Shown here: piece after piece, positions 49,314 through 58,354 of the stretch
How the letters are laid out: each line of letters starts with the position of its first letter
Numbering within the stretch: position 1 is the stretch's first letter
Assembly (NCBI GenBank): GCA_965237405.1
Contig: OZ250139.1
Location: 3,596,001-3,660,000, forward strand
Length of the DNA stretch: 64,000 nucleotides
Source of the DNA: CAUZIB01 sp963663925
GTDB lineage: Bacteria; Acidobacteriota; Vicinamibacteria; Vicinamibacterales; UBA8438
Reading direction: 5' to 3'
Notes under the pieces: model-generated
Told to the model about the DNA's origin: nothing
Databases searched by the model: none
Seen by the model: the letters and a program-made list of their open reading frames with translations, nothing else
Position numbers and translations under genes: made by a program

Positions 49314-50189
49314 ATGGACGCGGCGATCATCATCAACCCTATCGCCGGGGCGAAACGACGGCCACCAATCACAAAGCGATTGGAGCTCGCACGTCAGGTC
49401 CTCCGGAAGTGTGATTTGGACGGTGAGGTTATGGTAACGACCCATCCCGGTCACGGACGTGACCTAGCCAGACGTTTTGTCGACCGCGGTGTCGAGACAG
49501 TGGTTTCCTGGGGAGGCGACGGATTGATGAACGAGGTCGCGTCAGAGCTCGCCTTCGGAGGACCGGCACTTGGCCTTGTGCCAAGCGGTTCGGGGAATGG
49601 CCTGGCGCGTGAGCTGAACCTTTTACGGGGCCCAAAGGCGGCACTGAAAACCGCCCTAACTGGAGCAACAAGGTATATCGATGCAGGTGAGCTCGGCGGC
49701 CGGTTGTTTTTCAACGTCGCGGGCATCGGTTTCGACGCCCACCTCGCAGCGCTGTTCAACGCGCTGAACCCAAGAGGAGCTGTGAGGCACGTCGCCACAA
49801 CGGCGCGTGAAATCTGGGGCTATAAACCCAGTTTCTACGAATTGAGATCCAGTGACGTCGCGATTAATCAGACCGCCCTGATCGTCGCGCTAGCCAACTC
49901 TCGGCAATACGGTCTTAATGTTCAGATTGCGCCACTTGCTCGACTCGACGACGGCCTACTTGAGTTGGTCGTCGTACCGCCGCTGTCGCCGCTGTCGATT
50001 CTCTGGCACGTGCGACGTTTGTTCTCCGGCACGCTGCACCAAGTTCCTGGTGTAATGATGCAGTCGGTCCGGGGTCTTGAGATCACGAGTAACATCCTTC
50101 CGCTGTTTCACGTCGACGGTGAGATCGTCGAGGCGACCAACATGGTGACGGCACGTGTCCATCCGCAGGCCGTGCAGGTTCGGGTCTAG
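49314..50189 (+). CDS. diacylglycerol kinase-family lipid kinase
   Basis: 291-residue protein of the DagK/YegS family, which phosphorylates lipids such as diacylglycerol. Motifs are IIINPIAGAKRR, VSWGGDGLMNEVASELA (the GGDG nucleotide-binding motif) and GLVPSGSGNGLARELNL, then FNVAGIGFDAHLAAL. The substrate cannot be told from sequence. Its stop overlaps the converging dsbD-like stop by 4 nt. Confidence 0.9.
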   Translation: MDAAIIINPIAGAKRRPPITKRLELARQVLRKCDLDGEVMVTTHPGHGRDLARRFVDRGVETVVSWGGDGLMNEVASELAFGGPALGLVPSGSGNGLARELNLLRGPKAALKTALTGATRYIDAGELGGRLFFNVAGIGFDAHLAALFNALNPRGAVRHVATTAREIWGYKPSFYELRSSDVAINQTALIVALANSRQYGLNVQIAPLARLDDGLLELVVVPPLSPLSILWHVRRLFSGTLHQVPGVMMQSVRGLEITSNILPLFHVDGEIVEATNMVTARVHPQAVQVRV

Positions 50190-52051
50190 AACAGGCTTGG
50201 TTGGAGGCGATCGCCGAGGAAGACGCTTGTCGTGTCGACAGCGCTTGAGGTCTCAGTCGATGGCCGTAGGATGGCGTACGTAGGAAGGCCGAACGCCTTG
50301 AAGTGTGCCATTACGTCGCGGGCGGGTGGCGCGCCTAGATTTTCTGCCTGAAACTTAACTTTGACGTAACCTTCGAGCGCTGCTTGAACAGCCGGATCCT
50401 TTAAGGTCGTTCGATCCATCGTAAGGCAGTTTTTACACCATGTGGCCCAGACATCCACGAATACCGGGTTGCCTTCCAATTCAGCGACCAGGAGTCCCTG
50501 GTCTAGCGATGCATACCAGCCCTCATCGAGAAGCTCCTGCACGCTCGTTTCGACTTCATCAGGGTTGACCAAACGCTGACTGAAGAGGCCGTACGAGAGA
50601 TAACCGTAGTACACTGCCGTGCCCAAAATAAAGAGCCCGAACGCTTGCTTGACCCTGACCATCCACGAACCGGGGTTTGGCATAAACGCTATGCCGGCGC
50701 CCGCGATCGGCCAAGGCAGCGCCATTCCCACTCCAAGGATGAAGGGAAGGAGCAGCGCCATGGCCGTTCCGGTGGCATAGAGATTACTTGAGAGCACGAT
50801 GACCTGAATGACGACTGGGGCGACGCACGCTCCAGCGAGTAACGCCGCAACACCACCCATTCCAAACGCTAAGAGATACGATCCACGTTTCTCGGCTCCG
50901 CCGATGTTGAGCTTGTTCTGGAGGTTCGAGAAGTCGATTGACAGGACATCGAACATCGCCAGCGCGAGTACGACAAAAAGCAAGGCAATGACGAGATTGA
51001 ACCACGGCGACGCGTTGATCGTGCCGAATGTTCCGGCCGTGAGAATCACGACAAGTCCAAGCACGCCGTAGACAAGCGCCATGGCCAGACCGTAGGCGGA
51101 ACCTAACGCGAACCCCCTCGCGCGTGAGCCCGCCTTTGTCCCCGCGCCGATGATCGCCAAGTTAATCGGTATCATCGGCAGTACACACGGCGTCAAGTTC
51201 AGTGCGAGCCCACCGATGAGAATCAGCACGAAGATCGCTAGTGGCCCCTGTCCAACGAACCGGCCTTCTTCAGGGCGTCCTGACTCGGCCCTGTCGATGA
51301 AGTCGAGAAAGTCATCGGTGCCCAGATAGCCACCGGTTGTGCCGAGGACGTTAAAATTAGCCAGCCGAGTCATAACCATGGCGTCATCAATAGCTGTGGT
51401 CGCCGTAGGCCGATCGATATCAGTGGTATCAGGATCCGCTATCGTGGCGAAGCTCAGCCCCTCGAACACTTCGGTATTGGCTGTGGCGATCGGGTGACCT
51501 TGGTCGACGACGTTGACCAGAAACGAAAGTGCAGCCGTCGTCGGGAAATAGCACATCGAGTCGTCGCACGCTTGATACCTGAGCGTGCCTGACACGACGT
51601 GCTCGCCCGAAGGGATGTCGTCCGCGAGGTCGAGAGCAACCCCGATAACGAACGTTTCCCCGAACACGGCGAGTTTGTCCTGACCCACAGTAAACATGAA
51701 TGATTCAGGCCAGGCCAGAGCGCTCACCACAATGCCCTTCGGTGGATCGAGCGCGATGCTTGTCGCGATCAGGCCCTCGTCCAATGGCTCATTCGAATTG
51801 ACGTGAAAACCGGCGTTGAGCCTAGCGTTGAGGGCGACCCGGTAGGTCGATCCGCCTCTCGCCCCGTCGGCCTCCAAGAGGGAGGTGACCTGAATCGGGC
51901 TTGGCGGCTGGGCGCCAGCCTGCGACGGGAACGCGACGAGAGCTAGGCTGAGCACAGCAGCCGCAACCTGGTGGGAACGCGTGGGCAGGGCGCTGGCCAT
52001 GGTGACGCTCACACTGATTAGACGTGTCATGCTCTGGACAGATCCGTTCAT
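50186..52051 (-). CDS. dsbD: DsbD-type thiol:disulfide interchange protein
   Basis: 621-residue membrane protein. The signal region is followed by an N-terminal periplasmic DsbD-alpha domain (RYQACDDSMCYFPTTA, cysteine pair), a transmembrane core with cysteines in ALNLTPCVLPMIPINL and LLAGACVAPVVIQ, and a C-terminal thioredoxin domain with WATWCKNCLTMDRTTL. It passes electrons from cytoplasmic thioredoxin to periplasmic proteins. The ATG at 52051 has GGAG 9 nt upstream; an internal ATG at residue 18 would also give a good signal peptide. Confidence 0.92.
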   Translation of the reverse strand: MNGSVQSMTRLISVSVTMASALPTRSHQVAAAVLSLALVAFPSQAGAQPPSPIQVTSLLEADGARGGSTYRVALNARLNAGFHVNSNEPLDEGLIATSIALDPPKGIVVSALAWPESFMFTVGQDKLAVFGETFVIGVALDLADDIPSGEHVVSGTLRYQACDDSMCYFPTTAALSFLVNVVDQGHPIATANTEVFEGLSFATIADPDTTDIDRPTATTAIDDAMVMTRLANFNVLGTTGGYLGTDDFLDFIDRAESGRPEEGRFVGQGPLAIFVLILIGGLALNLTPCVLPMIPINLAIIGAGTKAGSRARGFALGSAYGLAMALVYGVLGLVVILTAGTFGTINASPWFNLVIALLFVVLALAMFDVLSIDFSNLQNKLNIGGAEKRGSYLLAFGMGGVAALLAGACVAPVVIQVIVLSSNLYATGTAMALLLPFILGVGMALPWPIAGAGIAFMPNPGSWMVRVKQAFGLFILGTAVYYGYLSYGLFSQRLVNPDEVETSVQELLDEGWYASLDQGLLVAELEGNPVFVDVWATWCKNCLTMDRTTLKDPAVQAALEGYVKVKFQAENLGAPPARDVMAHFKAFGLPTYAILRPSTETSSAVDTTSVFLGDRLQPSLF

Positions 52052-52111
52052 TGTCGAATCTCCACGAGCGCAGCGTCGTCGGCGTTGACGTCGTGGAGTT
52101 GTCCGCTCAGC

Positions 52112-53374
52112 TTAACTTGAAACTCGGTAATCTGATCCGTTACCGGAGCATCGCTGACTGCGGTCGGCACGAAACTTCATGGTGAAGGCCTCGATGGCAT
52201 CGAAGTAATCGTTCAACTTGGCCGGAGTGGCGAGAAAGACAATCCGGAAAAAGCCGTCGCGCGGCGCTGTGCCAAACCCCGAGCCGTAGACAGAAAGCAC
52301 ACCCGTCGCCCGAAGTAGTTCCAGAACGAAGTCTTGATCGGTTCGGCCCGGCGGGAGATCTACCTGGGGCATTGCATAGAACGCCGCCGCCGGCGGTACA
52401 CACGAGATTCCGTCGATTGCGTTCAAGCGCCGCGTTGTCACCTCGGCCCGCGCTTGTAGCTGTTGGCGGAACTCTACCTGATGGCTTCGATTACCCTCAA
52501 GTGCCGCCGAGACCGCGTGCTGCATGGGGCCGTTTGTGCATAGGCGTCCGTCAGCGAGCTCCTTGATCGCCGAGAGCACATGATCGAGGCGCGACGTCGC
52601 CGCCACGGCCATCCAGCCGGTGCGCCACCCTGGTGCCATGTACGCCTTTGACGCAGAGGAGAACGAAATTACCGGTGCCTCGGGATCGAGTGCTCCAATG
52701 GGCGGTACGGGACCGGCATAGGCAAGGTCGGTATAGACCTCGTCGGACAGGAGCACGAAATTGTTGCGGTTGGCAATGTCGAGGAACTTCTTTCTGATTT
52801 GTTCCGTGTACACCGCGCCGGTTGGATTGTTGGGATCGATCACGACCAACGCACGGGTCCGTGCCGACACGAGATCACGAACCTGATCAAGATCGGGCTC
52901 CCATCCGCGTGTCGGATCCGTTCGATAGCAGACGACCTTGGCGCCCAGCTTGGCGAGCACGGCCGTGTAGAACGGGTAAGTCGGTACGGGAACCAGAACC
53001 TCGTCGCCTCGATCGACGAGCACGCTCAGGGTCAACTCGATACCTTCGGATGTTCCGGAAGTAAGAATCACCCGGTCGGGCGACATCGTGACCCCACGTG
53101 ACGTGTACTCCCTCGCCACCGCCTCGCGCGCCGAGATGATACCGGCACCTGGCTTGTAGCCGTTGTCGCCGTCGTGCATAGCCCGCTCGACTGCTTCAAT
53201 AAGGTGCGGCGGCGTCTCGAATCCGAACGACACGGGATCGCCGATGTTGAGATAGTGCACTTGGTCACCCTGCTGTTCGACCTTTCGGGCCTCGGCCATA
53301 ATGTTGCGGATAGCGTAATTAAAGCCCTGAAGGTGGGTGGCGATCGAGATCGGAACGACAGTATTGGCGGTCAC
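52112..53374 (-). CDS. PLP-dependent class I/II aminotransferase (AlaA-like)
   Basis: 420-residue aminotransferase. VHYLNIGDPVSFGFETP is the N-terminal substrate region, VVIDPNNPTGAVYT the cofactor region and ISFSSASKAYMAPGWRTGWM contains the PLP lysine. The N-terminal LQGFNYAIRNI resembles alanine/glutamate aminotransferases such as AlaA. GTG 53374 leaves 37 bp to the divergent ACT gene; the longer frame to 53425 would overlap it. Exact substrate is uncertain. Confidence 0.87.
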   Translation of the reverse strand: MTANTVVPISIATHLQGFNYAIRNIMAEARKVEQQGDQVHYLNIGDPVSFGFETPPHLIEAVERAMHDGDNGYKPGAGIISAREAVAREYTSRGVTMSPDRVILTSGTSEGIELTLSVLVDRGDEVLVPVPTYPFYTAVLAKLGAKVVCYRTDPTRGWEPDLDQVRDLVSARTRALVVIDPNNPTGAVYTEQIRKKFLDIANRNNFVLLSDEVYTDLAYAGPVPPIGALDPEAPVISFSSASKAYMAPGWRTGWMAVAATSRLDHVLSAIKELADGRLCTNGPMQHAVSAALEGNRSHQVEFRQQLQARAEVTTRRLNAIDGISCVPPAAAFYAMPQVDLPPGRTDQDFVLELLRATGVLSVYGSGFGTAPRDGFFRIVFLATPAKLNDYFDAIEAFTMKFRADRSQRCSGNGSDYRVSS

Positions 53375-53411
53375 GACCCTTAGTCTATCGGATGTTGTAC
53401 GCTGCCACTGC

Positions 53412-53807
53412 ATGGCAATACGCACGGAGCTTGTCCTGAGATTACAGAACAGCCCTGGGGCGCTCGGACGAGTCTGTCAGACACTTGGAGACGGCAACGT
53501 CGGTATCCAAGCAATGTCGCTGGACGCAGTCGGCACGCTGCGTCTCGTGGTCGACAACCCCCTGAGTGCCGCCGGTATCCTGCTGGGCCAGAAGTACGTC
53601 GTGAAACAGCGGGATGTGTTGTTCCTGTCGATCCCCAACGCGCCAGGGGCATTGTTCACTGTAACCCGCATGATTGCGAGCACCGGTGTCAACGTGGAAT
53701 ACGCGTATGGTTCATCGCTTGAGAACAAGAGTGAGAACCAAGGCATGGCCGCGGTCGTGATTGGTGTCGATGACGCCCAGCGGGGGGCAATGGCGGCTGG
53801 GGTCTAG
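53412..53807 (+). CDS. tandem ACT-domain regulatory protein
   Basis: 131-residue protein with two ACT-like units, each beginning with a ligand-binding loop: ELVLRLQNSPGALGRVCQTL (residues 6-25) and VLFLSIPNAPGALFTVTRMI (about 69-88). ACT domains bind amino acids and regulate metabolism. It has no catalytic domain. Divergence from an aminotransferase gene suggests a role in amino-acid sensing. The ATG at 53412 is the natural start. Confidence 0.85.
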   Translation: MAIRTELVLRLQNSPGALGRVCQTLGDGNVGIQAMSLDAVGTLRLVVDNPLSAAGILLGQKYVVKQRDVLFLSIPNAPGALFTVTRMIASTGVNVEYAYGSSLENKSENQGMAAVVIGVDDAQRGAMAAGV

Positions 53808-53811
53808 CTGC

Positions 53812-53895
53812 GTGCGCCTTTATGTTGGCCCTATGGATGCGGTGCTGGTCGAGTTTGATGACCAGGGCCTAGTGCGGTTCGATGGGGAGGACTGA
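53812..53895 (+). CDS. possible small protein after the ACT gene
   Basis: A 27-codon frame (GTG; MRLYVGPMDAVLVEFDDQGL) begins 4 bp after the ACT stop. The sequence is protein-like, acidic at the end, with no recognised family. There is no good ribosome binding site, so reinitiation from the ACT gene would be needed. Confidence 0.3.
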   Translation: MRLYVGPMDAVLVEFDDQGLVRFDGED

Positions 53896-53898
53896 AAC

Positions 53899-54003
53899 GT
53901 GCCGACGCGCCAGGAGCAGCACGCTAGCCTTTATATGGCCAAGAGTCAGGTCGACGAACTTCGTGAGCTCATCGAGGTTCTGGAGCGAGCTTACCAACCG
54001 TAA
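53899..54003 (+). CDS. possible 34-residue helical protein
   Basis: A 34-codon GTG frame ending QVDELRELIEVLERAYQP, a clear amphipathic helix. GGGGAGG lies 8 nt upstream, an excellent ribosome binding site. It overlaps the converging grpE stop by 35 nt. No family is recognised. The helix pattern and the binding site support it, the small size does not. Confidence 0.4.
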   Translation: MPTRQEQHASLYMAKSQVDELRELIEVLERAYQP

Positions 54004-54661
54004 CGCTTGCCGGACGAAGGACATCGTCGCCAATCGCGTAACCGACTTTGATCACATCGATCACAACGTCCGCTTGTTCCGGCTGATCGACGGGCACGGT
54101 GGAGACGGCGTCGTGGAGATTCGGGTCGAACCGTTGCCCGGCCGCGACAATCGATTTGACGCCAAAGCCTTGCAGTGTCGAGAGGAACTGCTGTTTCACG
54201 AGTTCGACGCCCTCGACCAGACGTCCGGTCGTTGGGTTCTCATCTGCCGCCAAGCGGGCTGCTTCTATCGCCCTCTCTATGTTGTCGACGACGTCGAGAA
54301 ATGCGGCGAGCATCCCCCGTTTTTCGCACTCGATGTCTTTGGCAATCTCCCGACGTAGTCGAATCCGCCTTTGCTCGAATTCCTCAGCTGCCGCCGTGTA
54401 CTTCGCCGCATAGTCCTTCAGCCGCACGTCCTTGTCCGCCAGTTTCTTCTCGAGCTCCTCGATATACGATGGCTTATCCGAGCGTGCATCGTTCTCTTCT
54501 CCGTTACTCTCGGAACGAGCCCACCAGCGACGGTCGATTACGCGGACGTCGGCGGCCGGAGCTTCTCTCGTGTTACCCCCGGATTCAACTGCGTCGTCCC
54601 GATCGGTCGTTCGTGCATCACGCGCGTCTTCAAGGGAGGAGTCCGATGTTTGATCAGTCAC
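53969..54661 (-). CDS. grpE: nucleotide exchange factor GrpE
   Basis: 230-residue co-chaperone of DnaK. An acidic, variable N-terminus (about 60 residues) is followed by the long dimerisation helix (YIEELEKKLADKDVRLKDYA, then EEFEQRRIRLRREIAKDIE) and the C-terminal beta domain (GVKSIVAAGQRFDPNLHDAV ... VIKVGYAIGDDVLRPASVTV). Its start overlaps the clpA stop by 8 nt, so it is the last gene of clpS-clpA-grpE. The usual partner dnaK is not nearby. Confidence 0.92.
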   Translation of the reverse strand: MTDQTSDSSLEDARDARTTDRDDAVESGGNTREAPAADVRVIDRRWWARSESNGEENDARSDKPSYIEELEKKLADKDVRLKDYAAKYTAAAEEFEQRRIRLRREIAKDIECEKRGMLAAFLDVVDNIERAIEAARLAADENPTTGRLVEGVELVKQQFLSTLQGFGVKSIVAAGQRFDPNLHDAVSTVPVDQPEQADVVIDVIKVGYAIGDDVLRPASVTVGKLAPEPR

Positions 54662-57020
54662 GCGAAGTCTCCCCGACGGTGTTCTTTTTCGTCGCAGGCT
54701 TAGCCGTATCGGCCGAAGCGCTGCAATTTCTGGATGCTTCGTATGTGAAGGCGAGACTGTCCCGCTCGTCGTTCATGCCGATCTGCACGGTGCCGCCGTG
54801 CTCTAGTCGGCCGAATAGGATCTCGTCGGTCAGTGGATTCCGGACTTCCGTTTGGATGATCCGCGCGAGCGGTCTAGCGCCGAACTCTAAGTCGAAGCCT
54901 TTGGTCGCAAGCCACTCGCGTGCGTCGGGCACGAGTGTAATCGCTACGCATTGCTCACCCAGCTGCGCCTCGAGCTGTAGGATGAACTTCTCGACGATCA
55001 TCTCCATCGCCGTGGAGGTCAGGGCACCGAACGTCACAATTGCGTCGAGGCGGTTACGGAACTCCGGGCTGAAGACTCGTTCAGTTGCCGATTTCATCCG
55101 GCCGGCGGCCGACCCAGTCCGGTCTTCGGTGAATCCAATCGAGGTTGTGCTGGCCTCGCGCGACCCAGCGTTGGACGTCATAATGAGGACGACGTGACGA
55201 AAATCGGCCTCTCGGCCGTTGTTGTCGGTCAAGGTCGCGTGGTCCATGACCTGAAGTAGGATGTTAAAGACGTCGGGGTGTGCCTTTTCGATTTCGTCCA
55301 ACAACACAACGCTGTACGGATGGGCCCGCACCGCGTCCACGATAAGTCCACCCTGTTCGAACCCCACATAACCTGGCGGTGCACCGATTAGGCGAGCCAC
55401 GGCATGCTTCTCCATGTACTCGCTCATGTCGTAGCGGATGAATTTGTTGCCTAGGTGGACGGCGAGCTGTTTCGCCAGCTCAGTCTTGCCGACACCTGTC
55501 GGCCCAGTGAAGAGAAAGCAACCCGCCGGGTGATCCGGGTGTCCGAGCCCAGCTCTGGCTCGTTTGATGGCGGTGACCACTGCTTTCACCGCATCTGGTT
55601 GCCCGAAGACAACCCGCTCGAGAGACTCCTCGAGAGTTCGCAACCGTTCCTTGTCCGACGAAGAGGCCTGTTTCTCCGGAACCCGAGCCATCTTTGCGAC
55701 CACGCGCTCGATCGCCGAAACAGTAACCACAGGACGGTTGACCGATGTATCGCTCTGCCGGTCTTCGGGGCGCGTTAGCGCCACCACCACGCCGGCTTCA
55801 TCGATGACGTCGATCGCGCTGTCAGGAAGCCGGAACTCTCGCAAGTGTCGGCTGGCGAGCTTGACAGCCGCCGCGAGTGCCTCATCGGTATAGGTCACGG
55901 CATGGTGCGTCTCGTAACGCTCCCGAAGGCCCTCGAGAATCTCCGTAGTTTCCTTGAGCGACGGCTCTTCGACCACGATTTTCTGTAGGCGGCGAGCGAG
56001 CGCGCGATCTTTCTCGATGTGTTTGAACTCCTCGAATGTCGTCGATCCGATTACGCGGAGCTCACCGGCTGCGAGCACCGGCTTGATGAGCGTCGCGAGG
56101 TCCATCGTCCCACCCGTCGTCGCTCCGGCCCCGACCGTGGCATGCACCTCGTCGATGAATAAGATCGGTACGGGACGGTTGGCCAGCGCCGCCACCACAG
56201 CCTTGAAGCGTTCCTCGAAGTCGCCGCGAAATCGCGTTCCGGCTAACAGTGCGGCGGTATCGAGCGAGAAAACTTCCGCGCCTGTGAGGCGCGACGGAAC
56301 GTCGTCGTCCAGCAACCGTGCCGCGAGTCCCTCGGCCAGTGCCGTTTTCCCCACGCCGGCGTCGCCGACGAAGACAGGGTTGTTCTTGCGCCGGCGGCAG
56401 AGGACCTGCAGCGTTCGTTGCAGTTCGGCCGTGCGACCGATCAACGGGTCGAGCTGATTGTTTTTCGCCCGGGTCGTCAGATTCACGGCGTAGGAAGCAA
56501 GCGGATCGAGAGTCGTAGCCGATCCTTCGTTGCCCATCCCTGCGTCGGCGCCGTCGGTTCCGGACTCGCTGTCGCCCGTGATGAGTGGGACTTTCGAGAT
56601 GCCGTGCGAGATGTAGTTCAAGATGTCGAGACGAGTGATGGCCTGCGTTTCGAGCAATTGGGCGGCATAGGCCTTGGACTGCTGGAGAATCGCTGCGAGA
56701 ATGTCGCCGGAACGCACCTCGTCCTTGCCCGCGCTTTGCACATGCAGAACCGCCGTCTGAAGGACCCGTCGAAAACCCAGTGTTTGAGACGGGTCGCGCA
56801 CCAGTTCATTCTTGGCGAACGTTTCCAGCGTGCCGAGGAACTCGTCGAGTGCGCGGCGTAGCGCTGGCAGGTCGGCACCACACGCAGCCAGGATCCGCTC
56901 GCCTTCCGGGTCGTGTGCCAGCGCGTACAGTAAATGCTCCAGAGTCAAATGCGTGTGACGCCTGGATGCGGCCTCGCGGTATGCGACGTTAAGAATGATT
57001 TCGAGCGATGCGCTGAACAT
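54654..57020 (-). CDS. clpA: ATP-dependent Clp protease ATP-binding subunit ClpA
   Basis: 788-residue unfoldase that feeds substrates to ClpP. The Clp_N domain (residues 1-150) is followed by two AAA+ modules with GDAGVGKTALAEGLA and GPTGVGKTELAKQLA. The second has IGAPPGYVGFEQGGLI, typical of ClpA. There is no middle coiled-coil of the ClpB kind, so this is not a disaggregase. It lies 9 bp after clpS, its adaptor. Confidence 0.95.
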   Translation of the reverse strand: MFSASLEIILNVAYREAASRRHTHLTLEHLLYALAHDPEGERILAACGADLPALRRALDEFLGTLETFAKNELVRDPSQTLGFRRVLQTAVLHVQSAGKDEVRSGDILAAILQQSKAYAAQLLETQAITRLDILNYISHGISKVPLITGDSESGTDGADAGMGNEGSATTLDPLASYAVNLTTRAKNNQLDPLIGRTAELQRTLQVLCRRRKNNPVFVGDAGVGKTALAEGLAARLLDDDVPSRLTGAEVFSLDTAALLAGTRFRGDFEERFKAVVAALANRPVPILFIDEVHATVGAGATTGGTMDLATLIKPVLAAGELRVIGSTTFEEFKHIEKDRALARRLQKIVVEEPSLKETTEILEGLRERYETHHAVTYTDEALAAAVKLASRHLREFRLPDSAIDVIDEAGVVVALTRPEDRQSDTSVNRPVVTVSAIERVVAKMARVPEKQASSSDKERLRTLEESLERVVFGQPDAVKAVVTAIKRARAGLGHPDHPAGCFLFTGPTGVGKTELAKQLAVHLGNKFIRYDMSEYMEKHAVARLIGAPPGYVGFEQGGLIVDAVRAHPYSVVLLDEIEKAHPDVFNILLQVMDHATLTDNNGREADFRHVVLIMTSNAGSREASTTSIGFTEDRTGSAAGRMKSATERVFSPEFRNRLDAIVTFGALTSTAMEMIVEKFILQLEAQLGEQCVAITLVPDAREWLATKGFDLEFGARPLARIIQTEVRNPLTDEILFGRLEHGGTVQIGMNDERDSLAFTYEASRNCSASADTAKPATKKNTVGETSRD

Positions 57021-57029
57021 GGACGAGTG

Positions 57030-57344
57030 TTAGCCTTTCTCGATGTTCACCTGGAGCGGAAAACCTTCACGCTTGGCGAGGTCTCGAACGGTGCTGACCT
57101 TGGTTTCGGCAACTTCATAAGTATAGGTCCCGCACGTTGCCTGGCCTTCATTGTGCACCTGCATCATAAGTCTGAATGCTTCGGCCGGGCCCTTCTGGAA
57201 CACCCCTTCCAGCACGCTAATAACGAACTCCATTGTCGTGTAGTCGTCGTTGAGTAGAACCACACGGTACATCTCCGGAGTTTTCAGCTTGTGTTCGTGC
57301 CGCTCTAGGACGGCGCCGCTAGGCCGTGATGTCTCACTGGACAT
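57030..57344 (-). CDS. clpS: ClpS N-degron adaptor
   Basis: 104-residue adaptor that delivers N-end-rule substrates to ClpA. The core YRVVLLNDDYTTMEFVISVLEGVF (residues 25-48) and the following HNEGQATCGTYTYEVAETKV match ClpS, including the acidic pocket DD and the His. It is the first gene of the operon with clpA. Confidence 0.95.
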   Translation of the reverse strand: MSSETSRPSGAVLERHEHKLKTPEMYRVVLLNDDYTTMEFVISVLEGVFQKGPAEAFRLMMQVHNEGQATCGTYTYEVAETKVSTVRDLAKREGFPLQVNIEKG

Positions 57345-57432
57345 GGTGGTACAAAAACCCCCGATCAGCGTAATGAAACCGCTTCCAATAGGTCAAGGCG
57401 CCTCGAGCCCGCATAGTACAATCGCAACATCT

Positions 57433-58350
57433 ATGGACACCCTAGCCACTGGGATCATATACATTGACCTCGATTTTCTCGGTTCGAAACGCATCATCGC
57501 GACCGCGATTATCCAGGGTGCCGGCCGGGTGGCGCTGATTGACCCGGGACCCACGACATGTCTTGAGACGCTGCGGACTGCGCTCGATGTGCACGGGATT
57601 AGTATTGGCGACATCGCGTCGGTGTTCCTCACACACATTCATCTCGACCACGCGGGGGCCACAGGCTCGCTGCTCAGGGAGAACCCCGCCATCGAGGTCT
57701 TCGTGCATGAGCGTGGTGCTGCGCACATGGTCGACCCGACGAAGTTATTGGCGAGCGCCGGTCGCCTCTACGGAGACGATATGGAACGGCTCTGGGGTGA
57801 CGTGCTACCCGTGCCTGAAGCACGGGTCAGACGTCTGAGCGGTGGTGAGCGGGTCGATGCTGGCGACCGGGAGTTCGAAGTTGCCTACCTTCCAGGTCAC
57901 GCGTCGCATCACGTAGGGTACTTCGATCGCTCGAGCGGCATTGCCTTCGTCGGCGACACGGCTGGCGTTCGCACCGGAGACAGCCTGTTTGCAATGGCGC
58001 CGACGCCACCCCCGGACATCGACGTCGGGGCCTGGAAAGAAAGCATCGCGTTGATACGCGCGTGGCGACCATCGACGCTGTTCATCACACATTTCGGACC
58101 CCATGAGGACGTCGACCCGCACCTGGATTCCTTGCTCCAGCATCTCGATGCGATGACCGAGACGGCGTGTCAAAGCCTGGAAGGCGAGCGCGCCGACGAT
58201 GACCGGAAGCACGCGTTTGTTGACGAAATGCGCGTCTATCTGCAACGTCACTTACCGGCGTCCGAAGTGGCGTTGTACGATAACGCAGCACCGCTGACGA
58301 TGTGTTGGCTCGGTCTGGCGCGATACTTACGCAAGCGGGGCACGACCTAG
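57433..58350 (+). CDS. metallo-beta-lactamase-fold hydrolase
   Basis: 305-residue protein with the HxHxDH metal site (FLTHIHLDHAG), later ligands in GHASHHVGYF and VGDTAG, and a final ITHFGPHEDV. It is a glyoxalase-II-like or general MBL hydrolase of unknown substrate. I use the ATG at 57433 (MDTLATGIIYIDLDFLGS); a longer frame starts inside clpS on the other strand. It converges with the amidohydrolase gene. Confidence 0.85.
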   Translation: MDTLATGIIYIDLDFLGSKRIIATAIIQGAGRVALIDPGPTTCLETLRTALDVHGISIGDIASVFLTHIHLDHAGATGSLLRENPAIEVFVHERGAAHMVDPTKLLASAGRLYGDDMERLWGDVLPVPEARVRRLSGGERVDAGDREFEVAYLPGHASHHVGYFDRSSGIAFVGDTAGVRTGDSLFAMAPTPPPDIDVGAWKESIALIRAWRPSTLFITHFGPHEDVDPHLDSLLQHLDAMTETACQSLEGERADDDRKHAFVDEMRVYLQRHLPASEVALYDNAAPLTMCWLGLARYLRKRGTT

Positions 58351-58354
58351 AGCG

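Noticed and set aside
54371..54703. Plus-strand frames opposite grpE and clpA
   Set aside because: Antisense shadows of strongly conserved genes.
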